48,350 nucleotides of DNA from an uncultured Blautia sp. (GTDB lineage: Bacteria; Bacillota; Clostridia; Lachnospirales; Lachnospiraceae): positions 1 to 48,350 of the forward strand of contig CAKRVL010000008.1 in assembly GCA_934408705.1 (NCBI GenBank). Direction: 5' to 3'. Numbering within the stretch: position 1 is the stretch's first letter; each line of letters starts with the position of its first letter. Below are positions 40,109 through 48,350 of this stretch, piece after piece. The notes under the pieces were generated by a model. The model was given only the letters and a program-made list of their open reading frames with translations, was not told where the DNA came from and did not search any database. Made by a program: the position numbers and the translations under genes.

Positions 40109-42856
40109 TTATAATTTCTTCTTTCCAAGGCGTACCTCTTCCATAAGCATGGCAGTTTCTTTGTCTGCATGATCAAAAAGATAAGTACGGCTGGACTGGC
40201 GGTGCTGATGCCATTCCTGGCGAATCAGCTTTCTTGTTTCTTCTATTTCTTCTCTCAGGCCTTTTGCGGAAATACGATTGGCTCCCTGTCCCATAATAAT
40301 GATCTGTTCCAGGCCATCAGAGGTTGCTACCGCTACCTGATGCTGTCTGCCGATTTTGTGAACGGTTTTCTCTATATACTGGTCGGCAGTCTCCGCTTCC
40401 TTCGTATAAACCACATGAATATTGTGATAGCTAAAGACTTCCTCCTGATGCCCTTCCACTTTATATGCATCAAAAACCAGAATCAACGTGCATTTCTTAT
40501 ATCCCTGGTAATTGCTGAGAATGTCCATGAGTTTTGTCTGTGCCGCGCGGACATCCACATCTGCCAGCTCCTTTAGCTCCGGCCATGCAAAAATAATATT
40601 ATATCCATCCACAAGAAGGTACTCTTCCTGATCACGTTTTCCCGAAACAGTTTTTCCCGGATAAGAAGGGGCACTTACCACCTTCTTATAAGATGACATG
40701 CGATCTCGTTTTACCGGGCCAAAGGTACGCTCAAAAATTGCCTGAAGCTCCTTATCGTCTTCATAGCTTCCCTGATAAGCTAATTTCGGCGGCTGATAAC
40801 CGGAATGACTGCCATTTCCTGCTGTTCCTGTGCCATCGGCTCTGTCCCAGCCTTCTTCGCCACTAAGATCATCCTCAGGCTCAGCCGAAATTCCTGAATC
40901 CAGGTGCATATATTCTTCCACCTCATACCAGGGCACCACAAATCCTGCTCCATGAGCACAAAATACAGAGCCTGTAGGATTCTCCAGATCCCGCTCGGAA
41001 TCATATCCGATCTGCTCCACGATCTCCTCCTGATTTTTACAAGGCTCATATCCCTTCAGACTGCAAAACAGCCTTCCCATTCCTCTTGTATAGGAAATAA
41101 CCTCCTTCTGATAATCACGCATAGTAGAAACAGGTGCCTTTCCCTTAAGGATAGCTGTCATCTCTTCCGTCTCCGGTGGCATAACAGTACCCTGCATTTT
41201 CTGGATATCTGTCATGGCGCGGCCAACCATTTCCACCGGCACCTCCAGACGAAATTCATAATAGGGCTCCAACAGAACATTCTGTGCTTTTTTCAGTCCC
41301 TGACGAATCGCCCTGTAAGTAGCCTGGCGGAAATCACCGCCCTCTGTATGCTTCAGATGTGCCCGGCCAGTCAGCAGTGTAATCTGCATATCCGTCACCG
41401 GCGCACCAGTCAGTACGCCTCTATGTTCCTTTTCCTCAAGGTGAGTAAGGATCAGTCTCTGCCAGTTTCGATCCAGTACATCCTCACTGCAGGCTGTAAA
41501 AAACTGCAAGCCACTTCCAGGCTCACCTGGTTCCAGAAGAAGATGAACCTCCGCATAATGACGAAGCGGCTCAAAATGTCCTACACCTTCCACCGGTGCC
41601 GCAATGGTTTCCTTATAAACAATATTTCCGGTTCCAAAATCCACAGCCACATGAAAGCGTTCCCAGATCAGACGCTTCAGAATTTCAATCTGCACATCAC
41701 CCATAAGCATGGCATGGATCTCCCCAAGCTGCTCATCCCAAAGAATATGAAGCTGGGGATCTTCTTCCTCTAATTCCTTCAGCTTCTTTAGCATCTGATG
41801 CACATCACAGCCCTCTGGCAAAATAATCTGATAGTTTAATACAGGCTCCAGCACAGGCATATTGGAGTTCTCTGTCACCCCAAGTCCCTGGCCCGGAAAA
41901 GTATGGGTAAGTCCAGTCACCGCACACACCGTTCCTGCCGGTGCCTCCTTCGCCAGTTCAAACTTTGCCCCGGAATAGATTCTGATCTGATCAGCCTTTT
42001 CCTCCCAGCATTCCTCTCCTGCTGCCACATTTCCCTTGCTTGTGGTAAGAAGCTCTTTTACCTTTAATGTACCTCCAGTAATTTTCATATAGGAAAGGCG
42101 GCTGCCCTGATCATCTCTGGCGATTTTATAAACCTTTGCTCCAAAAGCCTCCGGATAAACCGGACATTTCGTATACGTATCCAGTCCCCGTATCAGTTCT
42201 TCTACTCCGTCCATTTTCAGCGCCGATCCGAAATAACATGGAAATACCCTTCTGTCAGCAATCAGATCCATAATTTCTTTCTCTGATACTTCCCCTGTCT
42301 CCAGATACTTCTCCAGAAGGTCTTCATCACACATTGCAAGACTCTCCCAAAATTCTTCTGTAAAAGAAAAATCTATGCAGTTCTCATTTAACCGCTTCTT
42401 CAACTCAGCAAGAAGAACCTCCCGTTCCGTTCCATCCTGGTCCATTTTGTTCACAAATATAAAAGTCGGAATCTCATATCTTTCCAACAGTTTCCATAAG
42501 GTCACAGTATGTCCCTGCACGCCGTCTGCTCCATTGATCAGCAGTACCGCATAATCAAGTACCTGCAGCGTACGTTCCATCTCTGCAGAGAAATCCACAT
42601 GTCCCGGTGTATCCAAAATGGTAACGCAGGTCTGAGGAAATTCCAGCACTGCCTGCTTGGAGAAAATGGTAATTCCACGTTCCCGCTCCAACGGAGATGT
42701 ATCCAGGTAGGCATCCTTATGATCCACTCTGCCCAGCTTGCGAATCTTCCCGCTTAAATATAAAAGTGCTTCTGACAATGTAGTTTTCCCCGCATCTACA
42801 TGAGCCAGCAGCCCCATACAAATGTTTTTTCTTATTTTCTCTGACTGTTCACTCAC
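40109..42856 (-). CDS. TetM/EF-G-like ribosomal GTPase fused to a Rae1/YacP-like NYN nuclease domain
   Basis: A 915-residue fusion. Residues 1 to about 650 are a full EF-G/TetM-type translation GTPase: G1 AHVDAGKT (18-25), G2 region LERERGITI, G3 DTPGH (82-86), G4 NKMD (136-139), and domains II-V with TGRAHLKHTEGGDF in domain IV and the APVSTMRDYQKEV segment. A charged linker of about 80 residues is followed by a NYN/PIN domain with acidic residues D750 (VDGYNII), D796 (VFDAY), D825 (ETADQYIE) and D847 (ATSDGLEQ), similar to B. subtilis YacP/Rae1, which cuts mRNA in the ribosomal A site. Start is GTG behind GAGGAGG. The tetracycline-protecting YSPVSTPADF loop of TetM/TetO is missing, so resistance is unlikely. 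Cotranscription with greA is likely. Confidence 0.9.
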   Translation of the reverse strand: MSEQSEKIRKNICMGLLAHVDAGKTTLSEALLYLSGKIRKLGRVDHKDAYLDTSPLERERGITIFSKQAVLEFPQTCVTILDTPGHVDFSAEMERTLQVLDYAVLLINGADGVQGHTVTLWKLLERYEIPTFIFVNKMDQDGTEREVLLAELKKRLNENCIDFSFTEEFWESLAMCDEDLLEKYLETGEVSEKEIMDLIADRRVFPCYFGSALKMDGVEELIRGLDTYTKCPVYPEAFGAKVYKIARDDQGSRLSYMKITGGTLKVKELLTTSKGNVAAGEECWEEKADQIRIYSGAKFELAKEAPAGTVCAVTGLTHTFPGQGLGVTENSNMPVLEPVLNYQIILPEGCDVHQMLKKLKELEEEDPQLHILWDEQLGEIHAMLMGDVQIEILKRLIWERFHVAVDFGTGNIVYKETIAAPVEGVGHFEPLRHYAEVHLLLEPGEPGSGLQFFTACSEDVLDRNWQRLILTHLEEKEHRGVLTGAPVTDMQITLLTGRAHLKHTEGGDFRQATYRAIRQGLKKAQNVLLEPYYEFRLEVPVEMVGRAMTDIQKMQGTVMPPETEEMTAILKGKAPVSTMRDYQKEVISYTRGMGRLFCSLKGYEPCKNQEEIVEQIGYDSERDLENPTGSVFCAHGAGFVVPWYEVEEYMHLDSGISAEPEDDLSGEEGWDRADGTGTAGNGSHSGYQPPKLAYQGSYEDDKELQAIFERTFGPVKRDRMSSYKKVVSAPSYPGKTVSGKRDQEEYLLVDGYNIIFAWPELKELADVDVRAAQTKLMDILSNYQGYKKCTLILVFDAYKVEGHQEEVFSYHNIHVVYTKEAETADQYIEKTVHKIGRQHQVAVATSDGLEQIIIMGQGANRISAKGLREEIEETRKLIRQEWHQHRQSSRTYLFDHADKETAMLMEEVRLGKKKL

Positions 42857-43012
42857 GCAAACGCCTCCTCATTAGAAAATCGTAATATTTTAAGTATAAC
42901 ACAACCTCTGGCATCAGTCGATACACTGCGTCTGAAATTTGCCTGCCCGTCTGTCAATTTTATTTGTTACTAATATGCAGTGCTTTTGCTTTGATTATAA
43001 AATTATTTTATC

Positions 43013-43040
43013 TTTACAATATTTGATAGCATGTTATAAT
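43013..43040 (+). promoter_or_regulatory. Sigma-A promoter of the alcohol dehydrogenase gene
   Basis: TTTACA (43013-43018), 16-bp spacer, TATAAT (43035-43040) with extended -10 TGT. Predicted start about 43047. Confidence 0.65.
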
Positions 43041-43098
43041 TCTTTTTGAAAGAAACACTATACAGATATAACGATCCATCAGAAAGCGAGAAACTGAT

Positions 43099-44331
43099 AT
43101 GAAACCTATAAAAAAAATATACTGCAGAATTTTTCAGAACGTTTTTAAATTTGCCCTTCCATTTCTACCTTACCGAAATCCGGAAATTATCGGAAGTCTG
43201 AAAGCAGTTCCTGATGTACTGAAAAAGAAAAAATGCGAAAACGTATTGATCATCACAGATCCCGGAATCTACAAGCTTGGTCTGACACAGCGTCTGGAAA
43301 AGGCATTGACAGGCAGTGGTATTTCCTATATCCTTTATAGCAAAACAGTTGCAAATCCAACTACAGAAAATGTGGCCGAAGCGCTTGAGCTTTACCACAA
43401 AAATAACTGCAACGCCATCATCGGATTCGGCGGTGGTTCCAGTATGGATTGTGCCAAGGCGGTAGGTGCCAGAGTTGCCAAACCACACCAGTCGCTAGCG
43501 AAGATGAAGGGAATCCTGAAGGTGCATAAACGTCTTCCCCTGCTCATCGCAGTTCCCACAACAGCCGGAACAGGAAGCGAAACCACTTTAGCCGCTGTCA
43601 TCGTTGACTCAGAAACCAGATATAAATACGCCATCAATGATTTTCCTCTGATTCCACGTTACGCTGTTCTGGATCCCAAGGTTACTCTAAGCCTTCCCCC
43701 ATTTATCACCGCTACAACCGGTATGGATGCGCTCACACATGCAGTTGAGGCATACATCGGTAATTCAACCACACCAGGTACCCGAAAGAATGCTCTGGAT
43801 GCTGTACAGCTGATTTTCGACAATCTGGATACTGCCTACACAGACGGCTCTAATAAAGAAGCCCGCAGAAACATGCTTCGTGCCTCTTATTTCGCTGGCT
43901 GCGCTTTTACAAAATCCTACGTAGGCTATGTTCACGCCATAGCTCATTCCCTGGGTGGACAGTATAACATTCCTCATGGACTTGCCAATGCCATACTGCT
44001 TCCCCATGTTCTTGAGGCCTATGGAAAAACCATTTATAAAAAGCTGGCTGCCCTTGCTGTTGCCGCAGGTATTGCCACCTGTGAAACACCTGTAGAAGAA
44101 GCCGCACTGCGTTTTATCCAGGCAATCAAGGATATGAAGGTCCGTTTCGGAATTGGCGATACTATCCCCCAGATCCGAGAAGAGGATATTCCCAAATTAT
44201 CCCATTATGCGGACAAAGAGGCAAATCCTCTTTACCCAGTTCCGGTGTTGATGGATGCCCATGAGCTGGAAAAATTTTACTATATGCTGGAGCGTGCAGA
44301 TTGTGAAAATGATTTTTCAGACACCCTCTAA
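43099..44331 (+). CDS. Iron-containing alcohol dehydrogenase
   Basis: A 410-residue group III (Fe-dependent) alcohol dehydrogenase. The NAD region shows IIGFGGGSSMDCAKAVG and PTTAGTGSETT; metal ligands are expected in TGMDALTHAVEAY and in GYVHAIAHSLGGQYNIPHGLANA. The N-terminal 20 residues are basic and hydrophobic (FQNVFKFALPFLPYRNPEII), unusual for the family but not a signal peptide. It reduces aldehydes or oxidises alcohols; substrate unknown. It is followed 52 bp later by an aldehyde dehydrogenase, implying joint handling of an alcohol-aldehyde-acid series. The ribosome binding site is weak (GCGAG). Confidence 0.92.
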   Translation: MKPIKKIYCRIFQNVFKFALPFLPYRNPEIIGSLKAVPDVLKKKKCENVLIITDPGIYKLGLTQRLEKALTGSGISYILYSKTVANPTTENVAEALELYHKNNCNAIIGFGGGSSMDCAKAVGARVAKPHQSLAKMKGILKVHKRLPLLIAVPTTAGTGSETTLAAVIVDSETRYKYAINDFPLIPRYAVLDPKVTLSLPPFITATTGMDALTHAVEAYIGNSTTPGTRKNALDAVQLIFDNLDTAYTDGSNKEARRNMLRASYFAGCAFTKSYVGYVHAIAHSLGGQYNIPHGLANAILLPHVLEAYGKTIYKKLAALAVAAGIATCETPVEEAALRFIQAIKDMKVRFGIGDTIPQIREEDIPKLSHYADKEANPLYPVPVLMDAHELEKFYYMLERADCENDFSDTL

Positions 44332-44383
44332 TGCCGGCAGAACAAGCCCCGTACAATATATCAAAATCAGAAAGGATTTTCCC

Positions 44384-45763
44384 ATGACACAGGAAGCAAT
44401 TCAAGAAATTATCCGCAAACAGCGGAAATATTTTTATACAGGTACCACCCTGGACATTGATTTTCGTATCAATGCCCTGAAGAAACTGCAATCCTCCATT
44501 CAGTCTCACCAGGAGCAGATCAATGCAGCCCTGAAGGCAGATCTTGGAAAAAGCAGCTTCGAAAGCTATATGTGCGAGTCCGGTCTTGTTCTCAGCGAAA
44601 TCACCTATATGCTGAAGCATATACGCTCTCTTTCCAGAGAAAAAACAGTGCATACACCGTTGGCACAGTTTCATTCCAGAAGCTACATGAAACCATCACC
44701 ATATGGCGTCACTTTGATCATGAGTCCATGGAACTATCCGTTCCTTCTCACCTTTGATCCGCTGGTAGACGCAATTGCTGCCGGAAATACTGCAGTAGTA
44801 AAACCCAGTGCCTATTCACCCGCCACCGGAAATATTATCTGCGAAATCGTACGGGAATGCTTTCCAGAAGAGTATGTAGCCATTGTCATGGGAGGACGTC
44901 AGGAAAATGCCTGTCTTCTCCAGGAACATTTCGACTATATCTTTTTTACCGGCAGCCAGGCTGTAGGTAAGGAAGTGATGCGTCATGCCAGCGAACATCT
45001 CACCCCGGTCACTCTGGAGCTTGGAGGAAAAAGCCCCTGCATCGTAGATAAATCTGCTGACCTGAAGCTTGCAGCCAGACGTATTGTATTTGGAAAATAT
45101 CTGAATTGTGGTCAGACCTGTGTGGCTCCTGATTATATTTACTGCCACAAGGATGTCAAAGATGAGCTTCTGAAACAGATTCAGAAGCAGATTCGAAAAC
45201 AGTTTGGAAAAGTACCTCTCGATAATAAAAACTATGGAAAAATCATTAATGAAAAGCATTTTAACCGTATCCAGAGCCTGATTGATCCTGCAAAGGTTAT
45301 CTGCGGCGGCAGTGTCCGTCCTGAGACATTGCAGATCGAACCAACCATCATGGATGAGGTAACTTTCCAGGATGCCATCATGCAGGAAGAGATTTTTGGT
45401 CCGGTACTTCCGGTACTCACATTCAATTCTATTGATGAGGTAATCTCAAAAGTAAATTCCATGGCTCATCCCCTTGCCCTCTATATCTTTGCCCAAAGCA
45501 AAGCTATATGTGAAGAAGTCACTTCCAGATGTGGCTTTGGCGGAGGATGTATTAATGATGTGGTTATCCATCTTGCCACCAGCGAAATGCCCTTCGGCGG
45601 TTTCGGAGAAAGCGGTATGGGCGGCTATCACGGAGCGAAAGGCTTCGAAACATTTTCCCACTACAAGAGCATTGTAGATAAAAAAACCTGGATAGATCTG
45701 CCTATGAGATATCAGCCTTACAGAAAAATTTATGAAAAACTGATTCATGTTTTTTTGAAATAA
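44384..45763 (+). CDS. Aldehyde dehydrogenase (ALDH3-like)
   Basis: A 459-residue NAD(P)-dependent aldehyde dehydrogenase of the class 3 type. Features: MSPWNYPFLLTFDPLVDAIAAGNTAVVKPS, the glutamate in TLELGGKSPCIVD and the catalytic cysteine in YLNCGQTCVAPDYI, then EEIFGPVLPVL and MPFGGFGESGMGGYHGAKGF. The start at 44384 follows AAAGGA; the frame is open upstream into the alcohol dehydrogenase gene. Length matches ALDH3 (about 450-460). It probably oxidises the aldehyde produced or consumed by the neighbouring dehydrogenase. No terminator is visible before the convergent nuclease gene at 45775. Confidence 0.92.
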   Translation: MTQEAIQEIIRKQRKYFYTGTTLDIDFRINALKKLQSSIQSHQEQINAALKADLGKSSFESYMCESGLVLSEITYMLKHIRSLSREKTVHTPLAQFHSRSYMKPSPYGVTLIMSPWNYPFLLTFDPLVDAIAAGNTAVVKPSAYSPATGNIICEIVRECFPEEYVAIVMGGRQENACLLQEHFDYIFFTGSQAVGKEVMRHASEHLTPVTLELGGKSPCIVDKSADLKLAARRIVFGKYLNCGQTCVAPDYIYCHKDVKDELLKQIQKQIRKQFGKVPLDNKNYGKIINEKHFNRIQSLIDPAKVICGGSVRPETLQIEPTIMDEVTFQDAIMQEEIFGPVLPVLTFNSIDEVISKVNSMAHPLALYIFAQSKAICEEVTSRCGFGGGCINDVVIHLATSEMPFGGFGESGMGGYHGAKGFETFSHYKSIVDKKTWIDLPMRYQPYRKIYEKLIHVFLK

Positions 45764-45774
45764 CAGGTTATTTG

Positions 45775-46569
45775 CTAGATTAAGTACTTTTCCGTCAATT
45801 TTTTTAAGATTTCATTATTTAGCACAGTGGCAGATGTTTCAAATGTCAGTATCAATCGTTCGCCTGAATATATATTATTCTGAGCATACAATTCTATTTT
45901 TTTGACAGCGCTCTGGGCATACTCCACTTTGTCCATCATACCTTCATGCTCCCAGTAAACTTCCTCTCCTGTGTAAGGTGACAAAAATGTGAAATCAGGG
46001 TAAACATAACCATATCCTTTCAGGTATAATGGACATTCATATTTATATAGAATTCCTCGTGAATCAAAGTAATCTGCCATAATCTTTTCCGTCTTTGAAC
46101 GTACACGCAAACCTTGATTTGATTGAATCAGTAATGCACTTTCTTTGAATGACTTACCTTTGTATGGTTCAGATATCCACTGTTCCATTTTTTGTTGAAA
46201 GTCTGTTTCTACTGGTTCAATCAATTTTCTTCTCTCTGGATGCAATTCTGTGTATAGCCTTATAATTTCTTCATTCTCGTAATCCTTCAGTATTTTATCA
46301 AATTGATTCAATCGCTTATTGGCTAACTTCCACACACTTTCATCGTATTGCTTTTGTGCCAAGGCTTTTACCAAGTCCATTTTAGTTTTTGACAGATATA
46401 TTCCATTGTTGGATGTATCATCTCTACGATGATAATATTGCACAATACCTTGACATTTTCCAATTCTCAATTTTCCTTCTGGGGCAATCTTAAGCCTTTC
46501 TCCTGTAGTTTTTAGTATTCTTTTTAATCTCGATTGTTCCTCTTGTAAGTGTGTTTTCAAATCAACCAT
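45775..46569 (-). CDS. Putative PD-(D/E)XK-fold nuclease beside the repeat array
   Basis: A 264-residue protein with a basic, helical N-terminal half (residues 1-120) and a C-terminal restriction-endonuclease-like domain. Motif elements are E161 (VRSKTEKIM), the strand-loop YVYPDFTFL with D192, and VYWEHEGMMDK with E207/E209 and K214, followed by GERLILTFE. The order E-x30-PD-x14-EHE fits a PD-(D/E)XK nuclease with a variant third motif. I remember similar unnamed proteins in many gut Clostridia, but know of no function. The ATG follows GAGG (minus strand, about 46577). The tandem repeat array begins 57 bp upstream; the rpsI terminator lies beyond it. Confidence 0.65.
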   Translation of the reverse strand: MVDLKTHLQEEQSRLKRILKTTGERLKIAPEGKLRIGKCQGIVQYYHRRDDTSNNGIYLSKTKMDLVKALAQKQYDESVWKLANKRLNQFDKILKDYENEEIIRLYTELHPERRKLIEPVETDFQQKMEQWISEPYKGKSFKESALLIQSNQGLRVRSKTEKIMADYFDSRGILYKYECPLYLKGYGYVYPDFTFLSPYTGEEVYWEHEGMMDKVEYAQSAVKKIELYAQNNIYSGERLILTFETSATVLNNEILKKLTEKYLI

Positions 46570-46625
46570 ACGCTACCTCCTCATATTGTCTATTTCTATT
46601 ATTATTTGTGGGTTCCTGACTCCTG

Positions 46626-47337
46626 CTACGGATAGTTTAATTTGCTATGAGATTTCTATTCGTAGTCCACCGGCTCCTGCTACGGATAGTTTGATTTGTT
46701 ATGAGATTTCTATTCGTAGTTCCCCGGCTACTGCTACGGATAGTTTGATTTGTTATAGGATTTCTATTCGTAGACTTCCCGCTCCTGCTACGGATAGTTT
46801 GATTTGTTATGAGATTTCTATTCGTAGTTTCCCGGCTACTGCTACGGATAGTTTGATTTGTTATGAGATTTCTATTCGTAGACTTCCCGCTCCTGCTACA
46901 GATAGTTTGATTTGTTATGAGATTTCTGTTCGTAGTCACCTGGCTACTGCTACGGATAGTTTGATTTGCTATGAGATTTCTATTCGTAGTCCACCGGCTA
47001 CTGCTACGGATAGTTTGATTTGCTATGAGATTTCTATTCGTAGACTTCCCGCTCCTGCTACGGATAGTTTGATTTGCTATGAGATTTCTATTCGTAGACT
47101 TCCCGCTACTGCTACGGATAGTTTGATTTGCTATGAGATTTCTATTCGTAGTTTCCTGGCTACTGCTACGGATAGTTTGATTTGTTATGAAATTTCTATT
47201 CGTAGACTTCCCGCTCCTGCTACGGATAATTTGATTTGCTATGAGATTTCTATTCGTAGACTTCCCGCTACTGCTACGGATAGTTTAATTTGTTATGAGA
47301 TTTCTGTTCGTAATCCTCTGACCTCGACTACGGATAG
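46626..47337. repeat. Tandem array of thirteen 54-bp palindromic units
   Basis: Thirteen full units and one partial unit at exact 54-bp spacing. Each has a conserved 40-bp block starting CTACGGATAG and ending CTATTCGTAG, which are complementary to each other (fully paired, allowing one G-U, in plus-strand RNA), around an AT-rich centre. A 14-bp joiner follows, whose first 7 bases vary (for example TCCACCG, TTCCCCG, ACTTCCC, TTTCCCG, TCACCTG) and whose last 7 read GCTCCTG or GCTACTG. The last unit is degenerate. The + strand frame stays open through all units (18 residues each, ATDSLICYEISIR), but no ATG or binding site precedes it. It is not a CRISPR: joiners are too short and reused. Confidence 0.9.
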
Positions 47338-47354
47338 AAAGGTTAGAATTTTAG

Positions 47355-47386
47355 AAAAAACCCCAGAAAACATAGGTTTTCTGGGG
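47355..47386 (-). terminator. Rho-independent terminator of rplM-rpsI
   Basis: On the minus strand, CCCCAGAAAAC and GTTTTCTGGGG form an 11-bp stem followed by TTTTTTC. It lies 80 bp after rpsI and separates the ribosomal operon from the repeat array. The gap 47387-47465 holds nothing else seen. Confidence 0.9.
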
Positions 47387-47465
47387 TATACTGCTGTTTA
47401 ATAGAAATTCTTTAAGAATATTAACTTTGTTGCAAAAGCTTTGAGCTTTGCATCTATAGCCACAA

Positions 47466-47858
47466 TTATCGCTTGCTGAACTGTGGTGCGCGACGAGCTG
47501 CTTTGAGACCTGGTTTCTTACGCTCTTTCATACGAGGATCACGAGTAAGGAATCCAGCTGCTTTAAGAACTGGTCTGTACTCTTTGTCTGCCTCAAGCAG
47601 TGCTCTGGAGAGACCATGTCTGATAGCACCAGCCTGTCCTGTATATCCGCCACCGTGTACGTTTACAAGTACATCGAATTTTCCTTCTGTCTCGGTAGCA
47701 GCCAGTGGCTGACGAACGATAACTTTAAGTGTCTCTAATCCAAAATACTCATCAATGTCTCTTTTATTGATAGTGATTTTACCAGTACCTGGGGTAAGGT
47801 AAACTCTTGCTACTGATTTTTTTCTTCTTCCTGTTCCGTAGAATTTTGCGCTAGCCAA
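47466..47858 (-). CDS. rpsI: 30S ribosomal protein S9
   Basis: A 130-residue S9, complete. The N-terminal [16 protein letters not shown] and the C-terminal [49 protein letters not shown], ending in the invariant KR that reaches the tRNA in the P site, are diagnostic. It is 17 bp downstream of rplM, the usual pair in bacteria. The start follows GAGGAGGTAG. Confidence 0.98.
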   Translation of the reverse strand: MASAKFYGTGRRKKSVARVYLTPGTGKITINKRDIDEYFGLETLKVIVRQPLAATETEGKFDVLVNVHGGGYTGQAGAIRHGLSRALLEADKEYRPVLKAAGFLTRDPRMKERKKPGLKAARRAPQFSKR

Positions 47859-47875
47859 TGTTTTCTACCTCCTCA

Positions 47876-48304
47876 TTAAAATGTTAAAACTTCCGGTTTC
47901 TGAGCCGCATGTTTGTGTTCAGGTCCGGCATAAACGAAAAGTTTTGTGTACATTTCTCTTCCTAATGGTCCTTTTGGAAGCATACCTTTAACTGCCAGCT
48001 CAACAACTTTCTCAGGTTTCTTAGCCATCATCTCTTTTAATGTAGTCTCTTTCATTCCACCTACATAATCAGAGTGATTGTAGTAGATCTTCTGATCCAT
48101 TTTCTTACCTGTAACTTTGATCTTGTCAGCGTTAACAACGATTACATAATCACCTGTGTCAACGTGTGGTGTAAACTGAGGTTTGTTCTTTCCTCTTAAA
48201 ACGCTTGCTACGCCAGAAGCCAGACGGCCAAGGGTGCAGCCTTCAGCGTCAACTACATACCATTTTCTCTCGATTTTATCTGGATTAGCCATATAAGTCT
48301 GCAT
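47876..48304 (-). CDS. rplM: 50S ribosomal protein L13
   Basis: A 142-residue L13, complete: [49 protein letters not shown], then [18 protein letters not shown] and [34 protein letters not shown]. The ATG follows AGGAGG. An L13-type leader could be just beyond the right edge and cannot be assessed. Confidence 0.98.
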   Translation of the reverse strand: MQTYMANPDKIERKWYVVDAEGCTLGRLASGVASVLRGKNKPQFTPHVDTGDYVIVVNADKIKVTGKKMDQKIYYNHSDYVGGMKETTLKEMMAKKPEKVVELAVKGMLPKGPLGREMYTKLFVYAGPEHKHAAQKPEVLTF

Positions 48305-48350
48305 GGTTTTACCTCCTGTTATTTATCAACGATTGTTTGTATAAATGCGA

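Noticed and set aside
40109..42856. Tetracycline resistance ribosomal protection gene
   Set aside because: The domain IV loop that displaces tetracycline in TetM/TetO is replaced by an EF-G-like segment (GRAHLKHTEGGDF), and a nuclease domain is fused at the C-terminus.
46637..46939. Minus-strand open frame through the repeat array as a protein
   Set aside because: It is open only because of the repeat; no binding site, and unit differences change residues in that frame.
46626..47337. CRISPR array
   Set aside because: Variable segments are only 7 bases within a 14-bp joiner, several are reused unchanged (ACTTCCC in most alternate units), and no cas genes are near.

Overview
The window looks like chromosome of a spore-forming gut Lachnospiraceae, most like Blautia. 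The truncated GH31 protein at the left edge resembles, from memory, the Ruminococcus (Blautia) obeum alpha-glucosidase. The spoVA genes, the Bacillota-type housekeeping genes (yhaM, mutS2, rlmD, trmL, greA) and the purine-rich ribosome binding sites agree with this. No rRNA, tRNA, plasmid or phage genes were seen. All family assignments come from reading the translations and recalling families; no search was run.

Layout. 1-2.9 kb: an alpha-glucoside locus on the minus strand (GH31, GH13 oligo-1,6-glucosidase) whose ABC transporter and LacI regulator have collapsed into two fused remnants. 2.9-6.7 kb: an AraC regulator divergent from spoVAC-spoVAD-spoVAE-spoVAA, which has a sigma-G-like promoter. 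6.7-11.6 kb: two secreted proteins of unknown function and a large MalT-like LuxR regulator, with a palindromic repeat element between the secreted genes. 11.8-13.1 kb: O-acetylhomoserine sulfhydrylase. 13.2-17.4 kb: flavodoxin, GNAT, membrane acyltransferase and a DUF6020-like membrane protein. 17.5-28.4 kb: RNA and DNA housekeeping (RlmD, YhaM, MutS2, TrmL), a two-component system, a B12/radical SAM protein with an overlapping 34-codon gene, and a thioredoxin-reductase-like flavoprotein. 28.5-35.5 kb: sugar metabolism (HAD phosphatase, GalE, NahK-like kinase, sugar nucleotidyltransferase, GNAT-like acyltransferase, Gfo/Idh oxidoreductase, NagB). 35.6-39.5 kb: a PhoR/PhoB-like pair and a Na/phosphate cotransporter with PhoP/PhoB-type boxes. 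39.6-42.9 kb: greA and a TetM/EF-G-like GTPase fused to a Rae1/YacP-like NYN nuclease domain. 43.1-45.8 kb: iron alcohol dehydrogenase and aldehyde dehydrogenase. 45.8-47.4 kb: a PD-(D/E)XK-like nuclease gene beside thirteen 54-bp tandem palindromic repeats. 47.4-48.3 kb: rplM-rpsI with its terminator.

The two most unusual items are the ribosomal GTPase-nuclease fusion at 40109-42856 and the repeat array plus nuclease gene at 45775-47337. The lacI/permease deletion junction, the Pho boxes, the NahK-like salvage cluster and the palindromic element are secondary points of interest.
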